Shown here one piece after another: positions 1 to 8,393 of a stretch of 64,000 nucleotides of DNA. Every line of letters starts with the position of its first letter. The stretch's first letter is position 1. The position numbers and the translations under genes were made by a program. The notes under the pieces were generated by a model. It saw only the letters and a list, made by a program, of their open reading frames with translations, searched no databases and was not told the origin of the DNA. Location of the stretch: assembly GCF_039503195.1 (NCBI RefSeq), contig NZ_JBCJKP010000001.1, forward strand, positions 1,426,001 through 1,490,000, given 5' to 3'. The DNA comes from Streptomyces mirabilis (GTDB lineage Bacteria > Actinomycetota > Actinomycetes > Streptomycetales > Streptomycetaceae).

Positions 1-236
1 GCGTTCCCGAGCAGACCGACTATGAGTGCAAGCGGCAGCAGACACAGACAGAGCATCCGTGTCGCATGCGCAACCCATCTCACCGCGATGCTCGCGGGAT
101 TCCTTCTCTTCAACGCTCTCTCATATCGTTCGTGGTCAGCTGGGGGTCACGCCGGGGACGTTCGGGCAGGCGAGGGCCAGGGGGCGGCTCGCCGGTTGCC
201 CGGGTGCCGCCCCCCACAAGGTCGTGTCCGGGTGTG

Positions 237-1799
237 TCAGCTTGCGGGTGCGAGCTGGATTTCGTCGTGGAGGCCCTTGGCGTCGACGCCGGTGAAGTAG
301 CTGACGTGGCCGTCGTTCCAGCGGACGAGGATGTCGTTGGCGGTGGTGTTGGCGGTGAAGGCGCCTACGGCGATGACGGCAGCGTCCTTCCACTGCGAAT
401 TGCGGGAGCGGATCTTGTCTTCGGCGGGCAGGGATGTGCCGGTCATGCCGGGGTAGATGGTGGTCTCGCCGTCGATCCAGCGCACCAGAAGGTCATCGGT
501 GGCCTTCCCGGTGAAGGAGCCGCTGGCGAGTACCTCGGCAGCGGGCCAGGTGTTGTTCTTGGCGACGGGCTGGGTCTGCTTCTTCAGCCCGTTGACCGCC
601 AGGTCGCTGAAGACGGAGACGTGGCCGTCCTTGAAGCTCACCAGCAGGTCGTCGCGCAGGCCGTTCGCGGTGAAGCGGCCGCCGGTCAGCTGCCGGGCGT
701 CGTCCTTCCACTCGGCGGAGCGGGGCGCGGCGAGCTGCTTCTCGCCGTGGAAGCCCTTGGCGTCGACGGATGTGTACAGGGTCATCTCGCCGTCGGACCA
801 CCGCACCACGACTCCGTCGGTGCCGCCGCCGGTGTTGATGCCGGTCACGTTGACGGCCTGGGTGAAGATGCTCTTCCCGGGCTTCAACTGGTGTTCCGCG
901 GCGAAGGGGCGGGCGGGGTCGTTCCCGTAGCCGCCCTGGTAGAGGGTGACCTCGCCGTCGCCCCAGACGACGATCAGGTCCATGTGACGCGTACCGCCGG
1001 CGGAGTCGCCCGCGTAGTAGCCGGCCGTGATCTGCACGGCGTGCTTCCACGGGGCTGCCGCGAAGACGGGGGCGTAGGCGACCTGCTGGACCCAGGAGGA
1101 CAGGTCGTCGACCCGGACGACCACCGCGCCGGTGCGGGTCTCGGCCGGATCGGTACCCAGGCAACCGCCCTGCCAGGACAGGCTGCTGACACCCACGACC
1201 GCTCCGGTGGTGCCCAGTACCGGACCGCCGGTGTCGCCCTTGCAGATCGCTGCGCCGTCCGACTTGCCCGCCAGGTCGAGGGTCGTGGCGGCGGTGTTCT
1301 GCACGGTGAAAGCGGCCGCGTGGACCTGGTCGGGCACCCACTCCTCGCGGGTACGCCCGAACCCGGCGGCCTGGACCTCGTCCCCGGCGGCAGGCGCGGC
1401 GCCGGCCACCGGTACGGGGGTGACGCCGCTGACGGGCTTGGCCAGTTGGGCCATCACCACGTCACGGTCCGTGCGCGGCACCAGGTTCACCACCTGCTGG
1501 ACGCTGCCACCAATGGTGGCGGTCGTCTTCAGCTTCGGCGTGCCGGAGGCGAGTGTGCCGCCGGGGGTGTCGGTGAAGCAGCTCGCGGCGGTCAGGAGCC
1601 ACTGCGCAGCCACCAGGGTGGCCGAACAGCCGCGTTGGCCGCCGACGTCGAGCCGGGCGGTTGCGGCCGAGACCGCGGCAGAAGCGGTCGGCCCGGACAC
1701 GGCGGTGGCTGGTGCAGCAGTGAGAGCGGCGACGGCGGTCAGTGAAGTGGCGGCGATCAGGCCGCCGGTCCACGCGGCGCGCGGACGAAAGCCGGACAT
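237..1799 (-). CDS. Secreted trypsin-fold protein with degenerate catalytic triad and C-terminal beta-propeller-like repeats
   Basis: About 520 residues. The ATG at 1799 is chosen because AAGGAA lies just upstream and a clear signal peptide follows (residues about 5-35, ending ATAVS). Residues about 45-250 are a chymotrypsin/S1 fold: WLLTAASCF stands where LTAAHC is expected, so the catalytic His is Ser73; the Asp is plausible at 113; the usual GDSGGP reads GDTGGP, so the nucleophile is Thr190. Residues about 270-520 contain five repeats of the form W-x-DG-(E/H)-x-(T/S)-x-(Y/F), as in FG-GAP/VCBS-like propellers. It follows a small secreted-protein gene by 55 bp and is probably co-transcribed with it. 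With two of three catalytic residues changed, it is more likely a binding or inhibitory protein than a protease (inference). Fold assignment is confident, function is not. Confidence 0.85.
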   Translation of the reverse strand: MSGFRPRAAWTGGLIAATSLTAVAALTAAPATAVSGPTASAAVSAATARLDVGGQRGCSATLVAAQWLLTAASCFTDTPGGTLASGTPKLKTTATIGGSVQQVVNLVPRTDRDVVMAQLAKPVSGVTPVPVAGAAPAAGDEVQAAGFGRTREEWVPDQVHAAAFTVQNTAATTLDLAGKSDGAAICKGDTGGPVLGTTGAVVGVSSLSWQGGCLGTDPAETRTGAVVVRVDDLSSWVQQVAYAPVFAAAPWKHAVQITAGYYAGDSAGGTRHMDLIVVWGDGEVTLYQGGYGNDPARPFAAEHQLKPGKSIFTQAVNVTGINTGGGTDGVVVRWSDGEMTLYTSVDAKGFHGEKQLAAPRSAEWKDDARQLTGGRFTANGLRDDLLVSFKDGHVSVFSDLAVNGLKKQTQPVAKNNTWPAAEVLASGSFTGKATDDLLVRWIDGETTIYPGMTGTSLPAEDKIRSRNSQWKDAAVIAVGAFTANTTANDILVRWNDGHVSYFTGVDAKGLHDEIQLAPAS

Positions 1800-1854
1800 G
1801 AAGATATTCCTTGCTGTTGTGCGAGAACGGGAAGCGGGAAGGCAGGCGGACCGG

Positions 1855-2379
1855 TCAGCCGGTGACCCGCAGTTCCAGCAGCACGGTCGGTGCACCACCG
1901 GCCGTGCCCTCGCCCACACTCTTGATGCTCTTCTTGTCCACATTCACGGTCTTCACCGGCGCGGTGGGGTCGTCCTGCGGCCTCAGATCGGCGCTGATGG
2001 GGTGGTCAGCGGTCTCCAGCTCGAACACCCGCGGCAGTTCGAGGGAGAGGTAACCGCTCGCGGCACTCGCCTTGAAGCAGTACGCGCCCTGCGGATCGCC
2101 GCTCGGCCCCTGCACGGTGAGGACCTTGATCTGCTGGGCGGAGTCGTCACACGTGGCGAGGGTGATGTGCCCGTCGCCCTTGATCAGCTTGATGCCCTGA
2201 TCCCGCTGGATCCGATCCGCGTTCGGATACGCGTAGTCCTCCACCGCGGACGGCGGCGTTCCCCCGGCGCTTCCCCCTGTCGGCTGCGGGTCGGCGGACG
2301 CGAGCATCGGCGTGCCCACGAGCGTCAGAACGGCAGCAACCCCCGCGACGGGAAGCATCCTGCGCATACCAGGAGTCAC
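1855..2379 (-). CDS. Small secreted protein of unknown function
   Basis: About 174 residues. A GTG start at 2379 is preferred because AAAGGAA sits 6 nt upstream; an ATG at 2367 is the alternative. Residues about 1-30 form a signal peptide ending ASA, followed by a Pro/Gly-rich linker and a domain with two cysteines (TCDD and YCFK contexts) that may form a disulfide. I do not recognise the family. It is the first gene of a likely two-gene unit with the degenerate trypsin-fold protein downstream (stop to next start 55 bp), so both may act together outside the cell. The 260 bp upstream are AT-rich for this genome and probably hold the promoter. Confidence 0.7.
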   Translation of the reverse strand: MTPGMRRMLPVAGVAAVLTLVGTPMLASADPQPTGGSAGGTPPSAVEDYAYPNADRIQRDQGIKLIKGDGHITLATCDDSAQQIKVLTVQGPSGDPQGAYCFKASAASGYLSLELPRVFELETADHPISADLRPQDDPTAPVKTVNVDKKSIKSVGEGTAGGAPTVLLELRVTG

Positions 2380-2640
2380 CCGAATTCCTTTCCAGGCATG
2401 GGTGACGGCATGACGAAAAAGCATCTACGGCCCCCGCGCATAAAGATGTAAAGCGAAAATAAATGGTCGAGCGAGACCCTAAAACGGCATAAGCCCGGAA
2501 ACAATGTGGCGATCACCACGGGAAGGTCATGGAACCTGCGCGCTTAGTTCACGATGGGGTGGGGATGTAATGCCGTAAATATGGCATAAGGTGCACAAAA
2601 TTTCGCCCATACCCCTTCGGGCGGCCTTGCGTGCGGCTCT

Positions 2641-3070
2641 TTATGCTTTCACTATGAACAAGTTTAGCGAACTCTTGCTCAATTCCAGCCTTGATCTTGC
2701 ATGAGTGTTCGCCGGCTTGTGACCTTGTTGGTCAAGTCTCCGGCGCGTGATCGCTCCCGGATGCGTAGCCATCGGGGTGCCGTCCGCGATCAACACGGCG
2801 TCCTTGCGGAACCGCTTGCGCTGCTGGAGCGCGAACGCCGGACCGAGGTGATCGATGATGCGGTCTGCAGCCGACTTCGACACCCCGAAGAGGGGCGCCA
2901 GCTGCCGCAGGGTGAGGTTCGTCCGCCAGTACGCGGCGACCAGCAGCACGCGATCCTCCAGCGGCAGGGGCCACGGCCGGCCCCTGCGGACGGGGGGCGG
3001 CACCCTCGCGCCGCAACACCGTGATCAATTTGCCGAACTGACGTGGGCTCAGCCCCGTGAACGGGGCTAT
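2641..3070 (-). pseudogene. Remnant of an IS5-group transposase (N-terminal part, frameshifted)
   Basis: Read on the minus strand, the start (SPRQFGKLITVLRREGA) and the helix-turn-helix part (PLPLEDRVLLVAAYW, then LRQLAPLFGVSKSAADRII and HLGPAFALQQRKRFRKDAVLIADG) match the N-terminal third of Streptomyces IS5-group transposases. The two parts are in different frames, so there is a frameshift near 2995-3005. After the ADGTP segment the match is lost and the DDE catalytic core is missing. No intact ends were found. This is a dead insertion-sequence fragment next to the IS6-family element. Confidence 0.75.
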
Positions 3071-3161
3071 TCAGGACGGCTCCGACACCGTGATCACATC
3101 AGCCACCACGAGATCATCGCCGAAGTCCCGAGGCTCGACTGCCCCCTCCACGGCGCACGAT

Positions 3162-3178
3162 GTACCAACGGTTGGTAC
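3162..3178. promoter_or_regulatory. Orphan palindrome, TetR-type operator candidate
   Basis: GTACCAAC at 3162-3169 and GTTGGTAC at 3171-3178 form a perfect 8-bp inverted repeat around one base, a geometry common in TetR-family operators. No gene starts beside it: the IS5 remnant lies on one side and the IS6-family element begins 130 bp away. The controlled gene was probably lost. Confidence 0.45.
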
Positions 3179-3310
3179 CGGCTCAACACTCCATATCCGG
3201 AGTTCAACACAGAGAGCCCCCGGTGTGCCTATTGGCCGACCGCACGGCTTGGTCGCAGTCGAACCCGCAGGCACGCCGCGCGCCCTGGCCGCATGCGAGC
3301 CCTCCGTGCG

Positions 3311-3325
3311 GCGCTGTCACGTTGT
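3311..3325 (+). repeat. Left terminal inverted repeat of the IS6-family element
   Basis: GGCGCTGTCACGTTG, exactly the reverse complement of 4158-4172. Confidence 0.88.
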
Positions 3326-3385
3326 TGCGGGGCCGATGCCTGACGGTGTGTCGGGGCGTGATGGGTTTGCGGTTGGGGCCTGTGG

Positions 3386-4105
3386 TCAGTCCGTGGCGGG
3401 CTGGCCGGCGGCGCCGGTGATCTGGTCCCAGATGGCGAAGCGGATGGTCATCTCGGCTCGGTAGTCGGGGGCGCTCATCAGGTGGCGGTGGGGCCGGAAG
3501 TGGGGCGAGATGCCGCTGAACGCGGACAGGAACCGCTGCGCCCCGCCGGCGGAGCGGAAGCCTTTCATCGCGTGTTCCCGTTGCCGGGTGGGCTGGTGGC
3601 TGTTCTCGGCCCGGTTGTTCAGTCCTTTGTGTGAGCAGTGCTCGACCGAGGGCATGACTTCGCGGTGGGCCGCGCCGTAGGAGCGGAGCTTGTCGGTGAC
3701 GACCACCCGCGGCACCGTGCCGGTCTTCTTCATCAGGCGGCGGAAGAAGCGCCTGGCGGCGGCCTTGTCCCGCCGGTTCTGCACGAGGATGTCGAGCACG
3801 TTGCCGTCCTGGTCGACGGCCCGCCACAGGTACTTCAGCTCCCCGTTGATCTTGATGAAGACCTCGTCCAGGTGCCACTTGTCGCCGGGCCGTGGGTGCC
3901 GTCGGCGCAGTCCGTTCGCGTAGGCCTGGCCGAACTTGGCGCACCAGCGGCGGATGGTCTCGTAGGAGACGATCACGCCGCGCTGGAGCAGCAGCTCCTC
4001 GACCTCGCGGAAGCTGAGCGGGAATCGGTGGTACAGCCACACGCAGTGGGATATGACCTCGACCAGGTAACGGTGCCCCCTATACGACGGCGACGCGCTC
4101 TCCAC
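3386..4105 (-). CDS. IS6-family DDE transposase
   Basis: 239 residues, the normal length for IS6-family transposases. The GTG start at 4105 follows GGAGGGGG. An N-terminal helix-turn-helix (about 30-60, FREVEELLLQRGVIVSYETI) precedes the DDE core: D80 in KWHLDEVF, D138 in VVTDKLRSY and E167 in NNRAENSH. No frameshift or stop interrupts it and both terminal repeats are present, so the element may still be active. It catalyses replicative (cointegrate) transposition of the element. Confidence 0.9.
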   Translation of the reverse strand: MESASPSYRGHRYLVEVISHCVWLYHRFPLSFREVEELLLQRGVIVSYETIRRWCAKFGQAYANGLRRRHPRPGDKWHLDEVFIKINGELKYLWRAVDQDGNVLDILVQNRRDKAAARRFFRRLMKKTGTVPRVVVTDKLRSYGAAHREVMPSVEHCSHKGLNNRAENSHQPTRQREHAMKGFRSAGGAQRFLSAFSGISPHFRPHRHLMSAPDYRAEMTIRFAIWDQITGAAGQPATD

Positions 4106-4157
4106 GGACGATCCCCCTCCACCACGACCAACCAGAAGATCATCCCACCCAGCCAGT

Positions 4158-4172
4158 CAACGTGACAGCGCC
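4158..4172 (-). repeat. Right terminal inverted repeat of the IS6-family element
   Basis: Perfect inverted copy of 3311-3325, just outside the transposase promoter region. Confidence 0.88.
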
Positions 4173-4564
4173 CTTGGGCGTGCTGCTGAGCCAGGCATTC
4201 CATCGAATCGGGGCGTAGACGCTGGTGGCGTCGAGCCCTGCCAGGAAGCCGTCGACCTCGGTGGGCTCACCCAGGAGCCTGTCTTGGCGATCAGGAGGTC
4301 CTTGAAGGCGGACTCCGGAGGGCTGAGCGTTTCCTCCCTCTCCAGCAGACCGCTCCAGCTCCGTGTCGTGGCGCCCGGCTGTCATCAGACCGGCGGCCGA
4401 CCGAGCCCCGGCAGGATCGTGGAGCAGCGGCGTGCCGTCCAGGCGGTGAGCGCCGGCTGGAGGCACGGGTGTCGACTCCGCTGGGATCACGCCAGCGGAC
4501 GCGACGGGGCAACGTTACAGCTGCTTGCTGCAAGATTTTGCAGGAGTGCTGCGAGCGGCTAGCC
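4173..4564. other. Gene-free stretch beside the IS element
   Basis: I find no recognisable coding sequence here. A minus-strand frame stays open across about 4140-4490 but has no family resemblance and low-complexity composition. It may be the remains of the gene interrupted or deleted by the IS6-family element. Confidence 0.4.
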
Positions 4565-4616
4565 TCAGCGGTCCCGCCGGATCCTCCTCTATGGATCCGG
4601 GGTGGGGGACCGCTGA
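4565..4616. promoter_or_regulatory. Long two-part hairpin upstream of the F420-type oxidoreductase
   Basis: The outer arms TCAGCGGTCCC (4565-4575) and GGGACCGCTGA (4606-4616) are perfectly complementary over 11 bp. Inside, CCGGATCC (4577-4584) and GGATCCGG (4593-4600) pair over 8 bp around an 8-nt loop. The structure ends 27 nt before the ATG at 4644. It has no U-tract, so an attenuator, mRNA-protecting 5' structure or a double operator fits better than a simple terminator. Confidence 0.6.
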
Positions 4617-4643
4617 CAGGTGCAAGCGAGGGGACGTGAGGGC

Positions 4644-5615
4644 ATGTCGGGGATCCGTTGGGGCGCGGTGCTTCCGCAGGGCTGGCGGCTGGACCTCGGA
4701 CACCTCTCCGACCCGGTCGAGCAGTTCGAAGCAATGGTCACCGTCGGCCGTAAGGCGGAGGAGCTCGGCTTCGACTCGGTCTGGCTGTACGACCACCTCC
4801 AGCCGGTACAGGCGGAGGAGGAGACCGTGTTCGAGTGCTGGACCAGCCTCGCCGCACTCGCCCGAGAGACCCGCCGGGTCCGTCTCGGACAGCTGGTGAC
4901 GTGCAACAGCTACCGCAACCCAGCGCTGCTCGCCAAGATGGCGGCCACCCTGGACGCCGCCAGCGGTGGCCGGGCCCTGCTCGGCCTCGGGGCCGGCTGG
5001 GACCAGCGCGAGTACGAGGCCTACGGCTATCCCGCGCCCTACCCCGCCACCGGCGAGCGGCTGCGCCGCCTCGGCGAGGCAGCCCAGGTGGTCACCTCGA
5101 TGCTGCGGTCCCCGCGCAGTACCGTGGAAGGCCGTTACTACGGGGTCCGCGACGCCGTCAACGTGCCGACGGGCGTGCAGCAGCCGCACATCCCGCTGCT
5201 AATCGGCGGCAGCGGCGAGAAGGTCACCCTGCGCCTGGTCGCGCAGTACGCCGACGCCTGCAACCTGACCGACCACACCGACCCGCAGTTTTACCTCCGC
5301 AAGCTCGAAGTGCTCGCCCGCCACTGCGAGGATGTCGGCCGCCCTTACGACGACATCCTGCGCACGGCCACGCTCTCCGTGTTCGTCGCCTCCAACGAGG
5401 ACGAGCTCGTGCGGATGATGGCCCCCCACCTGAACGGACGCACCCGCGAAGAGTTGGCGGCGCACAATGCCGTGGGCACCCCCAAGCAGCTCGTGGAGAC
5501 CTTCGGCGCGCTCGTGGACGCAGGAATCGAATACTTCGTCCTTTACTTCCACGAGGCCACGCGGCTGGACTCGATGCGGCTATTCGCCACCGAAGTCATG
5601 CCGCAGCTGACGTGA
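4644..5615 (+). CDS. LLM-class F420-dependent oxidoreductase
   Basis: About 323 residues. The ATG at 4644 is used; GAGGGG lies about 10 nt upstream, and a GTG at 4620 would add eight residues without similarity. The luciferase-like TIM barrel is evident from LGFDSVWLYDHL near the N terminus, the RVRLGQLVTCNSYRNPALLAK strand-helix region and the family motif LLGLGAGWDQREYEAYG. Proteins with this motif typically bind reduced F420 and reduce or oxidise small organic substrates in the cytoplasm; the substrate cannot be told. It appears monocistronic, with a long hairpin directly upstream. A related FMN-dependent luciferase-type activity is a less likely alternative. Confidence 0.85.
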   Translation: MSGIRWGAVLPQGWRLDLGHLSDPVEQFEAMVTVGRKAEELGFDSVWLYDHLQPVQAEEETVFECWTSLAALARETRRVRLGQLVTCNSYRNPALLAKMAATLDAASGGRALLGLGAGWDQREYEAYGYPAPYPATGERLRRLGEAAQVVTSMLRSPRSTVEGRYYGVRDAVNVPTGVQQPHIPLLIGGSGEKVTLRLVAQYADACNLTDHTDPQFYLRKLEVLARHCEDVGRPYDDILRTATLSVFVASNEDELVRMMAPHLNGRTREELAAHNAVGTPKQLVETFGALVDAGIEYFVLYFHEATRLDSMRLFATEVMPQLT

Positions 5616-5980
5616 CTTGCATTCACCCGGACCCCTGTATTCCACGCCGCCCTGCGGCAGCTCTGCGTGTACATCGAGACCTGGGCTCAAGACGGGCCAT
5701 CCCGTAAGGCTGGTTACGCGCATGGCGGCAGACCCTGTACAGGAGTTCCCCTCCAAGATCGGTGTCCGGCGGCCATTGCCTTCGGCCGAACCGGCCGCAA
5801 CTGGCCGTGATTCGGTGCCGGCCCCGCCCATGCAGATCAGAACCAATGGAAGCCCGATCCCGCCCTCGCGGAGCCGCGCGACGAAGCCCCACGGCATCAA
5901 CGACCGCGCGCGTTGCTGGCCCAGAACCGTGTGATAGCCATGCCCTCCCGGACCTCGGTCGGCAAGGCTATCCGTCAGGC
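5616..5980. other. Gene-free stretch between oxidoreductase and pullulanase remnant
   Basis: No coding sequence, RNA gene or repeat could be supported. Frames that stay open on both strands show no recognisable family. Confidence 0.4.
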
Positions 5981-6010
5981 GAGAGACACCCCCCTGGAGG
6001 GGTCCCTCTC
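5981..6010 (-). terminator. Hairpin terminator candidate after the pullulanase remnant
   Basis: GAGAG with a C-run (5981-5993) pairs imperfectly with the G-run and CTCTC (5997-6010), forming a GC-rich stem about 40 nt beyond the stop codon of the minus-strand gene. Confidence 0.5.
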
Positions 6011-6050
6011 GCTCGTCGATCTGACCCGAGGGTGCGCCCGGGGTGCGGTG

Positions 6051-7361
6051 TCAGTTCTTCTTGAAGACCGTCACCGACAGGCTCCCGCAGGCATTGTCGC
6101 TCGCGGCGACGGCACCGGTGGTGTCGAGTACCTTCGTCCAGGTTCCCGGCGGCAGAGCCACGTTGTACGTGCTGCCGGTCGGGTTGTCGACGACCACGGT
6201 GTCGTAGCTCGTGGGCGTGGCGGGGTTCGAGCTGAAGCGGCCGATCACCACCGAGCCGTCGGCCGTCGCGTTCACCTGATTGTGGACCGCGCCCCAGGTG
6301 GTCAGGCGCAGGGCCAAGCTCGCTTTCCGGAGCGCGATCGCGTCCTTGTAGTAGGCGAAGACGTTGGCGTTGACGGTCTTGTCGCTCCAGTGAATCGCGT
6401 TGACGGCGTCGGAGGCGTTGTAGGAGTTCATCGCTGTCGCGTAGTCGCCGTTCACGACCTTGGAACGAAGGAACTCGTCGCCCTCGGCGATGATCGGAAT
6501 ACCCTCGGTGGTCAGGACCATGCCGGTGGCGAACCGGTCAATGCGTCCGGCCGTTCCGGTGGCGCCGCCGGACGCGCCGGAGTATGTGATCTTGTCGTAG
6601 AGGTTGAGATTGTCGTGAATCGAGGCATAGTTCATGGTCTGCTCGGGGTCCTCGGCGAAGGCAGGGGTCCACAGGTTGGACACGGCGGCGGTGCTGTCGG
6701 CGTCCGTGGGTGAGCCGCGCATGCCGAAGGCGATGGCGGAAGCATTGCCCGTGCCACCCATGTAGCCCATGGTGTTGGTATCCGTGCCGCCTCGGATCGC
6801 GTCCCGGTAGACGCCGTTGAAGACCCCGAAGTGTGAGGGCGCGAGGGTGGGGACGTTGCCGTAGCGGACCTTCTGCACCTCGTTCGGGTCGGATGCGCCG
6901 CCGTTCCAGGCCTCGCCGTACATCAGCAGGTTGCGGCCGGCGTAGGTGGTGTTGAGGTAGTTGGCCCAGGTATTGACGTTGTTGGCGTAGTGCACGCCGA
7001 CCAGGTCGAAGCGGAAGCCGTCGACGTTGTAGTCCCGGACCCAGTGCTCCAGCGAGTCCTGGATCATGCGGTTGACCATCGGGTTACCGTCGTCGATCGA
7101 GTTGCCCGTGCCGGACAGGTCGGTCGAGGTGTAGTACTTGCCGGTGATATTGCCGAAGACGCTCTTGCTGAAGGTGTGGTTGTAGACGACGTCCATGACG
7201 ACACGGATGCCGTTCTTGTGGAACGCGTTGACCATGTCCTTGAACTCGCGGATCCGGTCCTCAGGAACCGTGTACTGCGAGAACTGCTCCTCGGGCACGT
7301 TGTAGTTCACCGGGTCGTAGCCCCAGTTCGGCACGGTGCTGCCGAAGTCGAACGAGGGCAT
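6051..7361 (-). pseudogene. 5'-truncated type I pullulanase (GH13)
   Basis: The remaining 436 residues from MPSFDFGSTVPNWGYDP onward match the catalytic domain of type I pullulanases: VVMDVVYNHT, the nucleophile region DGFRFDLVGVHY, the acid/base region LLMYGEAWNGG, and ASIHDNLNLYDK, followed by a complete C-terminal beta domain. Missing are the signal peptide, starch-binding domains and first barrel strands, which should precede this point by several hundred residues. Upstream of 7361 the same frame stays open to 7616 but its sequence is unrelated, so a deletion or insertion junction lies close to 7365. Barrel strands are lost, so a working enzyme is unlikely. The original would be a secreted debranching enzyme for pullulan and starch. 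Confidence 0.8.
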
Positions 7362-7604
7362 GATCCCCGCCCCGCTGCGCACCCCGTACAGGGCGAGCGC
7401 GATCACCGCGTCCGGGATCCTGCGGCCCCGCTCGCCGGAGAAGGGCCGGCTGGCCGGGTACGAGCTGACCCACCACCACCGCCATCCCCGCCGGCAGCTG
7501 GAACACCAAGGGCCCCCGGGCCCCGGCCCGGCGGCAGACCCGGCCGGCGACGTCCAAACCCGCTCCAGCGGTCCGGCGCCAGCGGTGCCTCTGAGTCCTG
7601 GTAG

Positions 7605-7691
7605 GTGCCCCTGCACGCCCTCGCCGAGGACAACCTCGCCGCGGCGAGTCCCGACCTGCTGCGCGCGATGGTCAAGACGTTTGCCGACGCG
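7605..7691 (+). pseudogene. Scrap of an IS256-family (Mutator) transposase
   Basis: Reading from the GTG at 7605, LAEDNLAAASPDLLRAMVKTFADA matches residues near the N terminus of Streptomyces IS256-group transposases. The frame then diverges into unrelated sequence. Only about 29 codons remain, so this is a footprint of a lost element beside the truncated pullulanase. Confidence 0.65.
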
Positions 7692-8119
7692 CCTCCCCAG
7701 CGTTTGAGCACCAGGACGACCTGCCCGACGCGCCCTGTCACCTCAACCACGTAGACGTAGCCCGTGCCCTCACTCCTGGACGCCCTGGACCGGGCGGTCG
7801 GCGCCTACCTGGCCGACCGGCACCGCGCCGGACTCAAGTCCGGCGCAGTTTGCGGTTCTGGCGCCGGGACGCCCGCGGCATCACCGAACTCATCCAGCTG
7901 CGACACCTGCAGGATCGCTGTGAGTGAGTACCACCGGCCCCGCCGTACGCGCGGGTCGGGACGGTGGCGCGATGAGGTGACCGCAGTGGGTGCCGGCCGG
8001 CACCCACCTCCTCACACGGGTGGCAGGCTTCGGTCGCTCAGGGGCAGTCCGGGGTACTCGTTGTGCCCGAAGCGGGCGCGGGCGTCGCGTCGAGCGCGAC
8101 TGCCAACGAATCCCGCTTC
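7692..8119 (+). other. Unassigned remnant DNA before the nitrilase promoter
   Basis: A plus-strand GTG at 7764 opens a protein-like stretch (LLDALDRAVGAYLADRHRAG) that after a one-base frame change continues as LRFWRRDARGITELIQLRHL and stops near 7925. This looks like a short frameshifted gene relic, but I cannot name the family. No other features were seen. Confidence 0.35.
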
Positions 8120-8136
8120 GGTTTGTTTTTCAAACC
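8120..8136. promoter_or_regulatory. HxlR-type operator O1 (nitrilase promoter)
   Basis: GGTTTG-TTTTT-CAAACC. It is one of five sites with this 6-5-6 palindrome within 4.8 kb (also 8157, 10646, 12718, 12850). A TATGCT -10 candidate lies 8 nt downstream at 8145-8150, so the site covers the -35 region, a repression geometry. Confidence 0.75.
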
Positions 8137-8156
8137 AAGATGTGTATGCTGCGATT

Positions 8157-8173
8157 GGTTTGACATTCAAACC
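8157..8173. promoter_or_regulatory. HxlR-type operator O2 (nitrilase promoter)
   Basis: GGTTTG-ACATT-CAAACC, 37 bp centre to centre from O1 and just downstream of the -10 candidate, so the pair brackets the promoter. About 220 bp separate it from the nitrilase start at 8394. That leader holds no gene I can support. Confidence 0.75.
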
Positions 8174-8393
8174 ATATTAGTCGGAGGGGTCGTCGAATCA
8201 CCACCGGCCGTTCCGGGAACCCCCGCCCAGCGCCGCGCAGGACCTGTTCGTCGGGGGCCGTGATCGCCGCCATGCCGGCTCACGACATGTCCCCGCGATC
8301 GACCAGGTCCCGGCGCTGGGCGGGTTCGTCTGCCTGAACGGGCCCACGCAGAGCCTCAAGTGATGACCCCTCATACCGAGAAGGAACCGCACC

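Larger units (their letters stand above)
3311..4172 (-). mobile_element. Complete IS6-family insertion sequence (862 bp)
   Basis: The ends are a perfect 15-bp inverted repeat, GGCGCTGTCACGTTG at 3311-3325 and its complement at 4158-4172, enclosing one IS6-family transposase gene. Size and organisation fit the family. The bases just outside (ctccgtgc on the left, cttgggcg on the right) are not an 8-bp target duplication. IS6-family elements often lose theirs after cointegrate formation or adjacent deletion. Confidence 0.88.

Noticed and set aside
66..1745. Plus-strand open frame of about 559 codons
   Set aside because: It is the antisense shadow of the trypsin-fold gene; composition is Gly/Val/Asp-repetitive without any family signature, typical of high-GC antisense frames.
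2570..2587. ATGCC-N8-GGCAT inverted repeat before the small secreted-protein gene
   Set aside because: Arms of only 5 bp and about 190 bp from the gene start; too weak to call.
4140..4490. Minus-strand frame beside the IS6-family element
   Set aside because: No family similarity or ribosome site, and it runs into the terminal repeat of the element.
7362..7616. Upstream extension of the pullulanase frame as its true N terminus
   Set aside because: The extension has no signal peptide, no starch-binding domain and no barrel start, so the open frame there is fortuitous.
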